11,930 bases of DNA from positions 1 through 11,930 of the forward strand of contig DAOVJK010000064.1 in the NCBI GenBank assembly GCA_030673265.1, read 5' to 3'. Shown here one piece after another: positions 1-6,569 of the stretch. The notes beneath the pieces are model-generated. The model made no database searches and was not told the origin of the DNA. It saw nothing but the letters and a program-made list of their open reading frames with translations. Numbering within the stretch: the stretch's first letter is position 1; every line of letters starts with the position of its first letter. Position numbers and translations under genes: made by a program. Source of the DNA: Pseudomonadota bacterium (GTDB taxonomy: Bacteria; Desulfobacterota; Desulfobulbia; Desulfobulbales; JAGXFP01).

Positions 1-1491
1 AAGGCTGGAGGCGTAAACTTCGATAGCCTGATGAGGGGTGCTGCCGGAGAGGAACGTGGCTCCAGCGCGGCATCCGGCAAGAGCGTGGATATAAGCCTGG
101 ACGGTGTTGAGGCGGGAAGGCACCGGATGAGGGTGGGCAAAGCGGCAAGGAAGCTGGCTCCAAAAAACATGGAGATGAAGAGAGCCTGTTCGTGCGTGCT
201 TTCCGGGAAGAATTGTACTGAAATCCCTTCCTTCGACGATATGGATGCCGCTGAAAGGCTGATGCTTAAAGAGGAGAAAAATGAAGAGGTGAAGATGGCC
301 GCCTGCATAGAGTGGTCAGGGAATATATTCAGCAATCCTCCAGGCGACCTTGACGGGATAAACAGCGCCATAGTCCGTATAGACCGGTCGCTTGCAAGCT
401 TCAAGGAAATGGACAGCAGCGTGGCCCAAGAGGTGGCCAGCCTTGAAAGAGAGCAGAGAAATGAGCTCAGGCGCCAGAGGAGGCTAAGAGAGAGAAGAGA
501 GGAAAGAGAGGAAAGAGAGGAAAGAGAGGAAGAAGAAAGAGCCGAAAGAGAAGAAGAGAGAAGAATAGCGAATCAACCTGCGCAAACAAGCGCATGGGCA
601 AGTGCACTTATGGGTGCATTAGATAAAGCAGGTGATGATCTGTTAAGACAACAGAGAGAAACCAATGAAAGAATCTTAACTGCTACGAAACAAGCCTATA
701 AAGAGAAAAACAGAAGGCAGGAAGAAGAAAGAGAAGCCCGAGAAAAAATAGAAAGACAGCAAAAAGAAAGAGAAAGGGACGCTAATAATAGAAGACTTGC
801 ACAGCTCAAAAGAGAAAAGCGGGAACGAATGGATAGAAAGCGGGTAAAAGCGAGAGAAAAGCGTGATTTACGATATAAGTGTGAACAGAAAGGTGGGAAG
901 TTCCATGACCGTACAGGCAATTGTACAATCATAAAAACGGCTACCACCGTAGTTTTAACAGACTTGGGAACCAACAGAGTCTATGGGGACGAAGTAAGCT
1001 CAGTTAATAGTCGTCGCAGTGGAGGCAGTTCTTCCAGGGCGACATCACAGTCAAATGGAGCCTCGAATAATACCTCTAATAGTGGCGCTTCGGGTAAACA
1101 AAAAACTGTTCAAGAAAAAACTCTTATTGATGTTGCTGAAGTACGTATGATGTGCTGGGTAAAAGATAGGGAAAAAGGTGGTCAAAATTGGAAGTGCTCC
1201 GGTCCGGTGCAAACCGCTGTCCTTAACTCTCCGACAGAAGAAGAAGCAATGAAATATATGGGATGTGAAAATCCAAGGAAAAAATTTTCCAATGTAAGAT
1301 TCACCCAAAAATCTGGTAAATCCATAAAGTATGATAGGGCGTTTGTGTATGCTTGCGACCGACCTTTTGAGTCTTATGAGAAGCGAATTGAAGACAGGTA
1401 TAATATACAATATCCTGCAAGTGTAATTTTCCAAAAATATCAATGTGATACGGATGTGTTTCTTGGACACTGGAGTGAATATTGTAAGTGA
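1..1491 (+). CDS. Partial unrecognised protein: charged coiled coil plus cysteine-rich C-terminus
   Basis: The frame is open from base 1, so the 5' end is probably outside the window; the first Met is at 31 (486 residues from there). I do not recognise the family. Numbering from that Met, residues 50-130 hold a cysteine-containing segment (C53, C55, C62, C92). Residues 134-180 and 205-280 are almost continuous Glu/Arg/Lys/Gln and should form long coiled coils, split by a less charged stretch around 181-204. A short CEQKGG...GNC segment (C284, C298) follows, then a Ser/Asn/Gly linker (323-358). The last 120 residues form a compact domain with six cysteines (375, 389, 412, 442, 472, 485), a number that suits disulfides in an exported protein, though no signal peptide is visible here. 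The first 480 bases look GC-richer than the rest, so the gene may be a mosaic. The function is unknown. It ends at TGA just before two hairpins. Confidence 0.75.
   Translation, partial: KAGGVNFDSLMRGAAGEERGSSAASGKSVDISLDGVEAGRHRMRVGKAARKLAPKNMEMKRACSCVLSGKNCTEIPSFDDMDAAERLMLKEEKNEEVKMAACIEWSGNIFSNPPGDLDGINSAIVRIDRSLASFKEMDSSVAQEVASLEREQRNELRRQRRLRERREEREEREEREEEERAEREEERRIANQPAQTSAWASALMGALDKAGDDLLRQQRETNERILTATKQAYKEKNRRQEEEREAREKIERQQKERERDANNRRLAQLKREKRERMDRKRVKAREKRDLRYKCEQKGGKFHDRTGNCTIIKTATTVVLTDLGTNRVYGDEVSSVNSRRSGGSSSRATSQSNGASNNTSNSGASGKQKTVQEKTLIDVAEVRMMCWVKDREKGGQNWKCSGPVQTAVLNSPTEEEAMKYMGCENPRKKFSNVRFTQKSGKSIKYDRAFVYACDRPFESYEKRIEDRYNIQYPASVIFQKYQCDTDVFLGHWSEYCK
493..528 (+). repeat. 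In-frame 9-bp tandem repeat in the coiled-coil coding region
   Basis: The unit gaaagagag occurs three times perfectly (502-510, 511-519, 520-528), with a degenerate copy before it at 493-501. Each unit adds three codons (Glu-Arg-Glu), so copy-number change would lengthen the coil by turns without breaking the frame. Confidence 0.8.
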
Positions 1492-1531
1492 ATCGATAAA
1501 TCAGGGTATGAATTTAGTGATAAAAAGTGAT

Positions 1532-1552
1532 AGCGATAAGTAATCGCTTTTT
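1532..1552 (+). terminator. Short Rho-independent terminator
   Basis: A 6-bp perfect stem (agcgat / atcgct) with a 5-base loop runs directly into five T residues, 40 bases after the stop codon of the upstream plus-strand gene. The stem is short, so this may act together with the longer hairpin that follows. Confidence 0.5.
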
Positions 1553-1562
1553 GGGCTTCACC

Positions 1563-1600
1563 AAAATTTGGAGGTGGGCTGAATTCCACCTCCAAATTTT
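1563..1600 (+). terminator. Strong hairpin, probable bidirectional terminator
   Basis: A perfect 15-bp inverted repeat (aaaatttggaggtgg and its complement) encloses an 8-base loop. The stem has an A-run at its 5' foot and a T-run at its 3' foot, so it can work on either strand. It lies between the end of the plus-strand coiled-coil gene and the end of the minus-strand gene at 1819, where convergent transcripts would meet. Confidence 0.75.
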
Positions 1601-1818
1601 CTAACAGTGTTTATGCTTAACGAGCTTATGGCGGAATGTCAAACCAATGAAAAGCCCAGCCCCTGTCCGTTTCACGGACCCAGAAAATCAGCGGTTCCTT
1701 ACCGTGTCCAATCTGAGAAAGTTGGGGACGTTCATGATTTCATGTTTTTCTTTGTGATGCTAATGTGGCCTGAGAACAGAATGTTTTTAGAAGAGAAGGG
1801 TGGCATCCTATATTCTTC
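1601..1818. other. Convergent intergenic region with a weak short ORF
   Basis: This stretch lies between two convergent genes. It holds a small hairpin at 1665-1679 (gtccgt / acggac, 3-base loop) without a T-run, and a 36-codon plus-strand ORF at 1647-1757 beginning MKSPAPVRFTDPENQR. The ORF has no ribosome binding site at normal spacing and no recognised homolog. A 75-codon ORF overlaps it in another frame (1607-1834) and ends inside the minus-strand gene. I see no convincing gene here. Confidence 0.4.
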
Positions 1819-2508
1819 CTATTTTGGGTTGTAATTTGAAATAAGTTTACCCGCAGCTGCCGGCTCAACGCCAAGAGAATTGGCAATTTCGCTCCAGCTT
1901 TTCCCTTCTTTTCTATGTTGGGCTGCGATTTTTTCTGATGCAATATTGCTGGTGGAAGCCAGAAGGAAAAGCAAGGTGATTTCTTTTGCGGTAAAGCCGT
2001 TTGCTCTGAATTTTTCAACAGTCTTTTGAGGAGTTCTGAAAAAAAGTGATATGAGTTCATCGGCAATTTGCACTGTGGCTTGAAAGGCTGGTGTGCCTGA
2101 TTTTAAACCTATTAGGAGAGGGGATGGGTGGTACTCTGAAAGAATCGGGTCTTCCATAACTTGCTGCCAGGTTTTTTTTCTCTTTCGTAAGTCAAGCAAG
2201 TGTTCAAGGGTAACTCCAGAGGCCTTAGAGATTGTAAGCCCAATTAGGAGATCGTCCTGGCCGACGCCACCTTGCATTTTATGGAGGATAATTTGGCGTT
2301 TGGAAATAGCGAAATATGCCGACAAAAGGCTGTTGAAGCTTGTCGCAAGAATATAGCCATCTGCTGCAAATTTATCTGACGGGTTATATGTCCGATCTTT
2401 AAAGCAATGGCAGCCTGTGACTGATTCAGCAGATAGACTTGCAGGCGTGGTAAAGCTGAAAAAAAATATTGCTAAAAAGCAGCTTAGGAATTTTCTTGTC
2501 GGGTCCAT
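1819..2508 (-). CDS. Exported protein with two 63-residue helical repeats, unknown function
   Basis: The first 26 or so residues from the Met at 2508 (MDPTRKF...) form a typical Sec signal peptide: a positive start, a Leu/Phe-rich core, and cleavage likely near SLSA-ES. Longer starts at 2541 and 2577 are open but would put a polar, Lys-rich stretch before it; no start has a good ribosome binding site, so the choice is uncertain. In the mature protein, two segments align without gaps over 63 residues (residues 61-123 and 152-214 from this start). Shared positions include a Leu-Leu/Ile-Ser opening, a Gly at position 20, a Leu-rich middle and a Trp at position 54; the second copy ends in a helix-turn-helix-like SWSEIANSLGV. 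I recognise the style of envelope proteins of unknown function in Desulfobacterota but not a named family. It stands alone. Confidence 0.8.
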   Translation of the reverse strand: MDPTRKFLSCFLAIFFFSFTTPASLSAESVTGCHCFKDRTYNPSDKFAADGYILATSFNSLLSAYFAISKRQIILHKMQGGVGQDDLLIGLTISKASGVTLEHLLDLRKRKKTWQQVMEDPILSEYHPSPLLIGLKSGTPAFQATVQIADELISLFFRTPQKTVEKFRANGFTAKEITLLFLLASTSNIASEKIAAQHRKEGKSWSEIANSLGVEPAAAGKLISNYNPK

Positions 2509-2709
2509 TTTTTTCTTTTTTTGCGAAACAGTCACAATCATGTGAGCAATGGCTGGTGTTGGCTGATGATACATCATTGTGAAGAAGGAAAGTATATGAT
2601 TTTATGTTTTTCTATAATTACAACTTTCTGTAGAGATCTAGCCTCCTGACTCCTTTCGAGACCCTATTCCGGTTAGTTATGGTTGGTGTGGTTTTTTTGC
2701 GACCTTAAT

Positions 2710-2727
2710 ATACCGTGATCACGGTAT
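2710..2727. promoter_or_regulatory. 18-bp perfect palindrome, candidate operator
   Basis: The sequence ataccgtgatcacggtat is a perfect palindrome with no spacer. Perfect symmetry of this length in a divergent intergenic region is typical of a site for a dimeric repressor or activator. I do not recognise the regulator, and none is encoded nearby. Confidence 0.5.
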
Positions 2728-2733
2728 TCTTTT

Positions 2734-2778
2734 CTTCATTTTCACATGCGTCTTTTTAAATGCTTCATTTTCACATGC
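2734..2778. repeat. Pair of 16-bp direct repeats
   Basis: The 16-mer cttcattttcacatgc occurs at 2734-2749 and again at 2763-2778, a 29-bp period (close to three helical turns). It begins seven bases after the palindrome at 2710-2727. The spacing would put two bound proteins on nearly the same DNA face. Confidence 0.7.
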
Positions 2779-2802
2779 ATAGTTTCGGCTAATAAAAAGT
2801 GT

Positions 2803-2834
2803 CTGTCCTAAATAATTTTCATTATCTAGGACAG
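2803..2834. repeat. Inverted repeat around 16-bp loop, possible mobile-element relic
   Basis: An 8-bp perfect inverted repeat (ctgtccta / taggacag) encloses 16 AT-rich bases. The left arm with its flank (aaaaagtgtctgtccta) resembles, from memory, terminal repeats seen around REP-associated tyrosine transposases. There is no transposase here, so this could be a small non-autonomous relic or simply a hairpin. Confidence 0.4.
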
Positions 2835-2946
2835 CCCCAAAAACTTTATAGTGGCCGACTTACTTTATGGTAATGGAATTGGATACCTGTTATATTGGTT
2901 AGGATGATGATTTAACAAACTCTTTTATTAAAGTCTGGAAGATCTG

Positions 2947-2952
2947 GAGGAG
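2947..2952 (+). promoter_or_regulatory. Strong ribosome binding site
   Basis: A near-consensus ggagga motif lies seven bases before the ATG at 2959 and fixes the start of the heme sensor gene. Confidence 0.8.
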
Positions 2953-2958
2953 TAGAAA

Positions 2959-3846
2959 ATGAAAATTGGAATTAAAGGACGGTTGATTACAGTAGTTCTT
3001 TGTTTATCCTTTGCAGCAGTGGCATCTATCGGAACCGCCAGTTATAAGTTCAGCACCTCGAATGCAGTTGATGTGGCCAAGGAAAAAGGTGATATTATCT
3101 TTAATTATATCATGGCCCAGCGTGATTTCTTCCGGTTAGAGCAAAGATCATTGGCCATGGAGATAGTCGAACATGATCGGTTTTACCCGACATTGATGTC
3201 CGGATTCGTAGTGACCAGGTCCACCTGGGATCGGTTCAAGGAGAATCTGCCCGGTTATATGTTCAAGCAGGCTACAATAGACCCCCTTTTTCCAGCCAAC
3301 AAGGCGGATGAGGACGAGCTCAATATTATCAGTGAATTCAAGGCCAGTGAATCCACGAAAAGGTTGGAAGGCATTATCAATAAAAAAGGTGAAGATTTTT
3401 ATTACATCGCTACTCCTATCAAGATTACCAAAAAGGGCTGCTTGAGGTGTCATGGCAATCCGGCCAAAGCCCCCAAGGACCAGATAGAGATTTATGGTAC
3501 CGAGCATGGCTACAACTGGAAAATGGGCGATACAGTGGCCACCTTCATCGTCTATGTTTCGTTAGACAAGGCTGTGGCTAAAGCCCGGAAAACCTCCATG
3601 ATTCTTGTCTCAATCGCAGCCGGTATCATTTTGGTATTGGTCATTTTCATCTGGGTCTTTATCAACTTTGTAGTAGTTAATCCGATACTGAAACTCAGCA
3701 CCAGAGCCGAACAAGTGAGTCTTGGCAGGAATCTTAAGGAGACAATCTCCCACAGGACTGATGACGAGATTGGCCATCTGGCAAGTGCTATTAACCGCCT
3801 ACGAATCAGCTTGCTTAAAATCCTGCAAAGAGTCGAGAAGAAGTAA
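2959..3846 (+). CDS. Tll0287-like (DUF3365) c-type heme sensor with HAMP, no output domain
   Basis: This is a membrane-anchored periplasmic heme sensor. An N-terminal transmembrane segment (about residues 8-27) is followed by a periplasmic region (28-210) matching the DUF3365/Tll0287-like fold, with the c-type heme motif CLRCH at 161-165. The FYYIATPIKITKKGC approach to the heme motif is typical of this domain. A second membrane helix (about 213-236) leads into a HAMP-type linker (238-290; Pro242, and DEIG at 269-272). The protein stops there at 295 residues: no kinase, cyclase, EAL or methyl-accepting domain follows. Family members often carry such an output module, so this one probably signals through a partner or acts as a redox/ligand-binding protein. 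Heme attachment would need the cytochrome c maturation system and export. The start is set by a strong ribosome binding site. The gene is monocistronic, ending at the terminator at 3871. Confidence 0.9.
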   Translation: MKIGIKGRLITVVLCLSFAAVASIGTASYKFSTSNAVDVAKEKGDIIFNYIMAQRDFFRLEQRSLAMEIVEHDRFYPTLMSGFVVTRSTWDRFKENLPGYMFKQATIDPLFPANKADEDELNIISEFKASESTKRLEGIINKKGEDFYYIATPIKITKKGCLRCHGNPAKAPKDQIEIYGTEHGYNWKMGDTVATFIVYVSLDKAVAKARKTSMILVSIAAGIILVLVIFIWVFINFVVVNPILKLSTRAEQVSLGRNLKETISHRTDDEIGHLASAINRLRISLLKILQRVEKK

Positions 3847-3870
3847 GTAGGTTCAGAAGCTTTAAATACC

Positions 3871-3906
3871 AGCCCCATCCGTGGTTTCTTTCGGATGGGG
3901 CTTTTT
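3871..3906 (+). terminator. Rho-independent terminator
   Basis: A perfect 11-bp GC-rich stem (agccccatccg / cggatggggct) with a 10-base loop is followed by a T-run, 25 bases after the stop codon of the heme sensor gene. Confidence 0.92.
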
Positions 3907-4206
3907 AAAAAGTTGCCAGTTGGATCTAGCCAAGGTCTTGCTGAAAAGGCTGAGAGTGACAAAGGGGTCTGCTCTTGACTTTTGGTACGTTCCCCGCCCC
4001 CTTTTAAGCTCTAATCTATTATTAGATTGCTGCTTTGGCTTTGATGATGTCGCAGCGGCGGAAACCCCTGAATGCATGCTGGGCCAATAATTCTTGGAGT
4101 CTGCAGGGGACCAAAGTTGATCCAGCGCCGCTTATGAAAAATTGGGTCTGACCAGCCAACTAGTTGATAATCCGTTTAATTAGTTTGAAATTATGTCGAT
4201 TTTTAG
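3907..4206. other. Intergenic region between convergent genes, no gene seen
   Basis: This region lacks a credible ORF; the 69- and 71-codon frames through it have no ribosome binding site or recognisable content. A short hairpin (aatcta / tagatt, 4-base loop) sits at 4013-4028. The segment around 3960-3980 (aaaggggtctgctcttgac) resembles, from memory, the flanks of REP-type elements in related bacteria, but no paired copy is visible. The right end grades into the dispersed repeat (copy A). Confidence 0.5.
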
Positions 4207-4260
4207 CCTTAAAGCACTCTTTTGGGTGGTGAAAAAGGCACTTTAAAAGGAGAGGGAAGT
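4164..4260. repeat. Dispersed intergenic repeat, copy A (truncated)
   Basis: Bases 4207-4255 match 5232-5280 (copy B) at 45 of 49 positions without gaps. A weaker match extends left through gttgataa at about 4164. The copy ends at the stop codon of the minus-strand lipoprotein gene and lacks the stem-loop found in copies B and C. Confidence 0.85.
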
Positions 4261-5001
4261 TTAAATTGTAAAGCCCGTCTCTTTCCCGGCCTCCGTCTCC
4301 GGGGAGGGTCGATTGCCCAGATCAAGCTCTTCAAGCCGCCAGCGCAGTTCGGTCAGAGAATCCTTGAGAATGTTGAAAAGATCAACGCCGATCATTATTT
4401 TGACTTGTTCCATGGTCGTTTCCAGATCAGTGAGCAGTTTGTCGAGGTTTCTTTTAAGTTCCATGGCCTCATTGCTGTCTGGTGCGGTTCGTATCGCCTT
4501 TTCCAGTTGCTGCAGTTTTCTCTCGATCTCGGCCAATGAATTTGTCAGCTGCAGGTAAAGTTTATCAGTCAGTTCGGCGCTCAGTTCCTTGGTTTTCCGC
4601 CTAAAATCGTCCAGCATGTTCCGCAGAAAGGGCGGATGTTCCGATCCGGTGACTACACTGTCATCGACCAGCAGAATGCCGCCCGATATTTTCTGCTCAG
4701 TAAACACCGCTTTCCGGCTCGGGTAGTCGGGGTCGTTGTCGATATAGAATGTCGAATAGACGGTGAGATTTTTCTTGTGGTCGGAGTTGATATCCAGTTC
4801 CACAAGGTAATGGTCCTGACCGGAGCGGGTTATCTGCTCTACATCACCTATATATCTATTTTGGTAAATGATCCGGTCGCCGCTTTTCAGGTCGGAGATC
4901 CTGCTGAACTTTGCGATCAACCGCAGGTCGCCAAGATCGCAGGCGGTTAGGGTGCCCAGCAAAGCCAGAAGCAGAAAAGAGGATGATATGTATTTCGGCA
5001 T
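4261..5001 (-). CDS. Lipoprotein with MCE/MlaD-like domain and helical C-terminus
   Basis: The product probably binds or passes lipids or other hydrophobic molecules in the envelope. The N-terminus is a clear lipoprotein signal (about residues 1-20) ending in the lipobox LTAC, with Cys21 as the lipidated residue. Residues 30-112 resemble one MCE domain: FSRISDLKSGDRIIYQNRYIGDVEQI fits the family pattern of a Phe start, a Gly-Asp turn, and a Gly-x-Val strand. Residues 125-230 are mostly long amphipathic helices, as in MCE proteins that form a helical tube or needle. MCE proteins usually sit beside MlaE/MlaF-type permease and ATPase genes; none is present here, so this is an orphan. It is also anchored by lipid rather than by an N-terminal membrane helix. 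The ribosome binding site is weak, but the lipoprotein signal fixes the start. Moderately confident in the MCE call. Confidence 0.8.
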   Translation of the reverse strand: MPKYISSSFLLLALLGTLTACDLGDLRLIAKFSRISDLKSGDRIIYQNRYIGDVEQITRSGQDHYLVELDINSDHKKNLTVYSTFYIDNDPDYPSRKAVFTEQKISGGILLVDDSVVTGSEHPPFLRNMLDDFRRKTKELSAELTDKLYLQLTNSLAEIERKLQQLEKAIRTAPDSNEAMELKRNLDKLLTDLETTMEQVKIMIGVDLFNILKDSLTELRWRLEELDLGNRPSPETEAGKETGFTI

Positions 5002-5174
5002 GGATAGTACCTATGTTTACTTGGTGATAAGGCAGAGTGTTCGGGGCTTTTTCCCCGGTGAAATATAAGGGGTTCCGGCCCCGCCCAGCTCCAAGATTAT
5101 TTAAGATATTAACGATAATTTCATGGGAAAGTCGATATATTCTTGAACAAATTGAAGCCGGGTTTGAGCCAGGT
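5002..5174. other. Upstream region of the lipoprotein gene
   Basis: This lies between the lipoprotein start (minus) and dispersed repeat copy B. It holds a small GC hairpin at 5042-5057 (cgggg / ccccg, 6-base loop) with T-rich loop bases. I see no gene and no clear promoter; the lipoprotein promoter must lie here or within copy B. Confidence 0.4.
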
Positions 5175-5334
5175 CAAGTGATTGATAACCAGATTTGCGA
5201 GTCAAGAAGTCTGTCTGTTTCCAGCTTTCAACCTTAAAGCACTTTTTGGGATGATGAAAAAGGCACTTTAAAAGGAGAGGGGAGTGTTTAGCAGTGAGTT
5301 TTTGATAAACCTCACTGGTGGTGGTTCTAATCCC
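5175..5334. repeat. Dispersed intergenic repeat, copy B (most complete)
   Basis: This copy shares the 49-bp block (5232-5280) with copy A and, with copy C, both a left segment (13 of 13 bases caagtgattgata) and a right segment (agtgtttagcag through gtggttct). It contains a stem-loop at 5290-5319: agcagtgag and ctcactggt around a 12-base loop. It lies 39 bases beyond the stop codon of the minus-strand radical SAM gene. Confidence 0.85.
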
Positions 5335-5344
5335 GTGGACGGGA
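5331..5344. repeat. Tight GC hairpin downstream of the radical SAM gene
   Basis: Arms tcccg and cggga enclose a 4-base loop (tgga). It lies 30 bases past the minus-strand stop codon. No T-run follows on the minus strand, so it is only a weak terminator candidate. Confidence 0.35.
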
Positions 5345-5373
5345 GTTGCCCGACCCCGGTTTTTCAGGTACCC

Positions 5374-6528
5374 CTAAATAAACTGTTGCATTAGAGAATC
5401 GATGACATCATCAAAGTTTTCTATAGTTGCACCAAGTTCTGAGCACATTTTCAGGGCGTAACCACGTTGGACCGGATTGGCCAAATCACTGAACCTTGCA
5501 ATTCTATGGGTTCTCCTGCCTATACAGAAAATAATTTGCTCATCGGGATCAAGCTGAAGGAACTCCTGCAGAGGTTGCATCATTCTCTCTTTATCATCAG
5601 GAAGCACTCCGTCAACTTCAGGAAAGAGGTTCAGCACATGATCACTTTTTACATCACTGCCGATTCCAGCCAACTTTTCAAGGAAAAGGAGTAATTCCCT
5701 GACTGTATCAACCTCTCCCATTTTATCGAAAGTGCCCCCTTCAAACTGCTCTGTGAGTGGTGTTGCGGTGGGCATAGCCAGGGTTCGCAACCGGATAAAA
5801 TCAGGATTGATCTGATTCAGGGCATCGGCAGATTCCAGGGCGTTCTCCCGCGATAATAATTTGCCGCCAAGTCCCGGCATAAAGTATTCCGATAATTCGA
5901 TACCAGCTTGTTTGACTTTTTGTCCGGCCGCAATCTGCGTTGCTTTGTCGGCACCCTTTTTTACCATCTTGAGTACCTTGTCAGAGCCGGATTCCATCCC
6001 TATGTGGATCCGGTTAAGACCTGCACTGGCCATCCGGCCCAGGTTTTCATCACTTATCCTGGCGATGGTGTGAGAACGTGCGTATGAGGTTATCCGCTCC
6101 ACCTTAGGGAAGGCCCCTTTAAGATGAAGCAATATCCGGACGATATCGTCTGGTTTAATGATCAGGCTGTTGCCATCCTGGATGAAAATTGATTTCATCC
6201 CGTTGGCGACGAAATTATACGCTGCATGGAGGGCTTGCATATCAACTTTCCCGCCATTAGCTGAGAGATTTGCAATCTCTCTTCTGGAAATGGTCCCTCC
6301 GGATTTTTCAGCAGCTTCAATTGCCTCAACATAAAAACGAACCGTATCAATGTCCTTTAATACGTGATCTACAGGGCGCAGGCTGAACTTGGCACCCTTA
6401 TATATGGGACAAAAGGTGCAGCGATTCCACGGGCAGTTACGGGTAATTCTTACCAGCAAGCTTTCCGCTTCACTGGGGGGACGAATCGGTCCTTGCTCAA
6501 AACCGCTATATGGTTCAATAATTTTCAT
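5374..6528 (-). CDS. Radical SAM superfamily protein, substrate unknown
   Basis: The protein should bind a [4Fe-4S] cluster and cleave S-adenosylmethionine to start radical chemistry. The cluster motif is C32-P-W-N-R-C37-T-F-C40, i.e. CX4CX2C rather than the textbook CX3CX2C. From memory, this longer spacing with an N-x-C-T-F-C core is shared by a broad group of uncharacterised radical SAM proteins. Further TIM-barrel landmarks are the FIQDGNSL segment (115-122), ITSYARSHTI (146-155) and HIGMESGSDKVLKMVKKG (175-192), the usual SAM-binding strand and loop; YFMPGLGG (215-222) is also typical. The length, 384 residues, fits a stand-alone enzyme with no extra cobalamin-binding domain. It diverges from the RluA-N-like gene with 41 bp between starts and has copy B of the dispersed repeat beyond its stop. 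The ribosome binding site is weak, but Met1 fits the family's short N-terminus. The substrate cannot be told from the sequence. Confidence 0.88.
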   Translation of the reverse strand: MKIIEPYSGFEQGPIRPPSEAESLLVRITRNCPWNRCTFCPIYKGAKFSLRPVDHVLKDIDTVRFYVEAIEAAEKSGGTISRREIANLSANGGKVDMQALHAAYNFVANGMKSIFIQDGNSLIIKPDDIVRILLHLKGAFPKVERITSYARSHTIARISDENLGRMASAGLNRIHIGMESGSDKVLKMVKKGADKATQIAAGQKVKQAGIELSEYFMPGLGGKLLSRENALESADALNQINPDFIRLRTLAMPTATPLTEQFEGGTFDKMGEVDTVRELLLFLEKLAGIGSDVKSDHVLNLFPEVDGVLPDDKERMMQPLQEFLQLDPDEQIIFCIGRRTHRIARFSDLANPVQRGYALKMCSELGATIENFDDVIDSLMQQFI

Positions 6529-6569
6529 GTTTTATTCTTTATTTGTGGTCCATCCACGAGACAGATCCC

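Larger units (their letters stand above)
2578..2958. other. Divergent intergenic region, regulatory candidates only
   Basis: This gap separates the divergently transcribed genes on either side. It holds the palindrome at 2710, the direct repeats at 2734 and 2763, the hairpin at 2803 and the ribosome binding site of the downstream gene, each listed separately. I could not pick a confident -35/-10 pair for either direction, and I see no ORF worth reporting. Confidence 0.6.

Noticed and set aside
4222..4950. Plus-strand ORFs opposite the lipoprotein gene
   Set aside because: They mirror the minus-strand gene, which has a clear lipobox and an MCE-like domain.
5317..5345. tRNA-like T-arm (ggttctaatcccg) in repeat copy B
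   Set aside because: No matching acceptor, D or anticodon arms can be folded around it; the resemblance is limited to a few bases.
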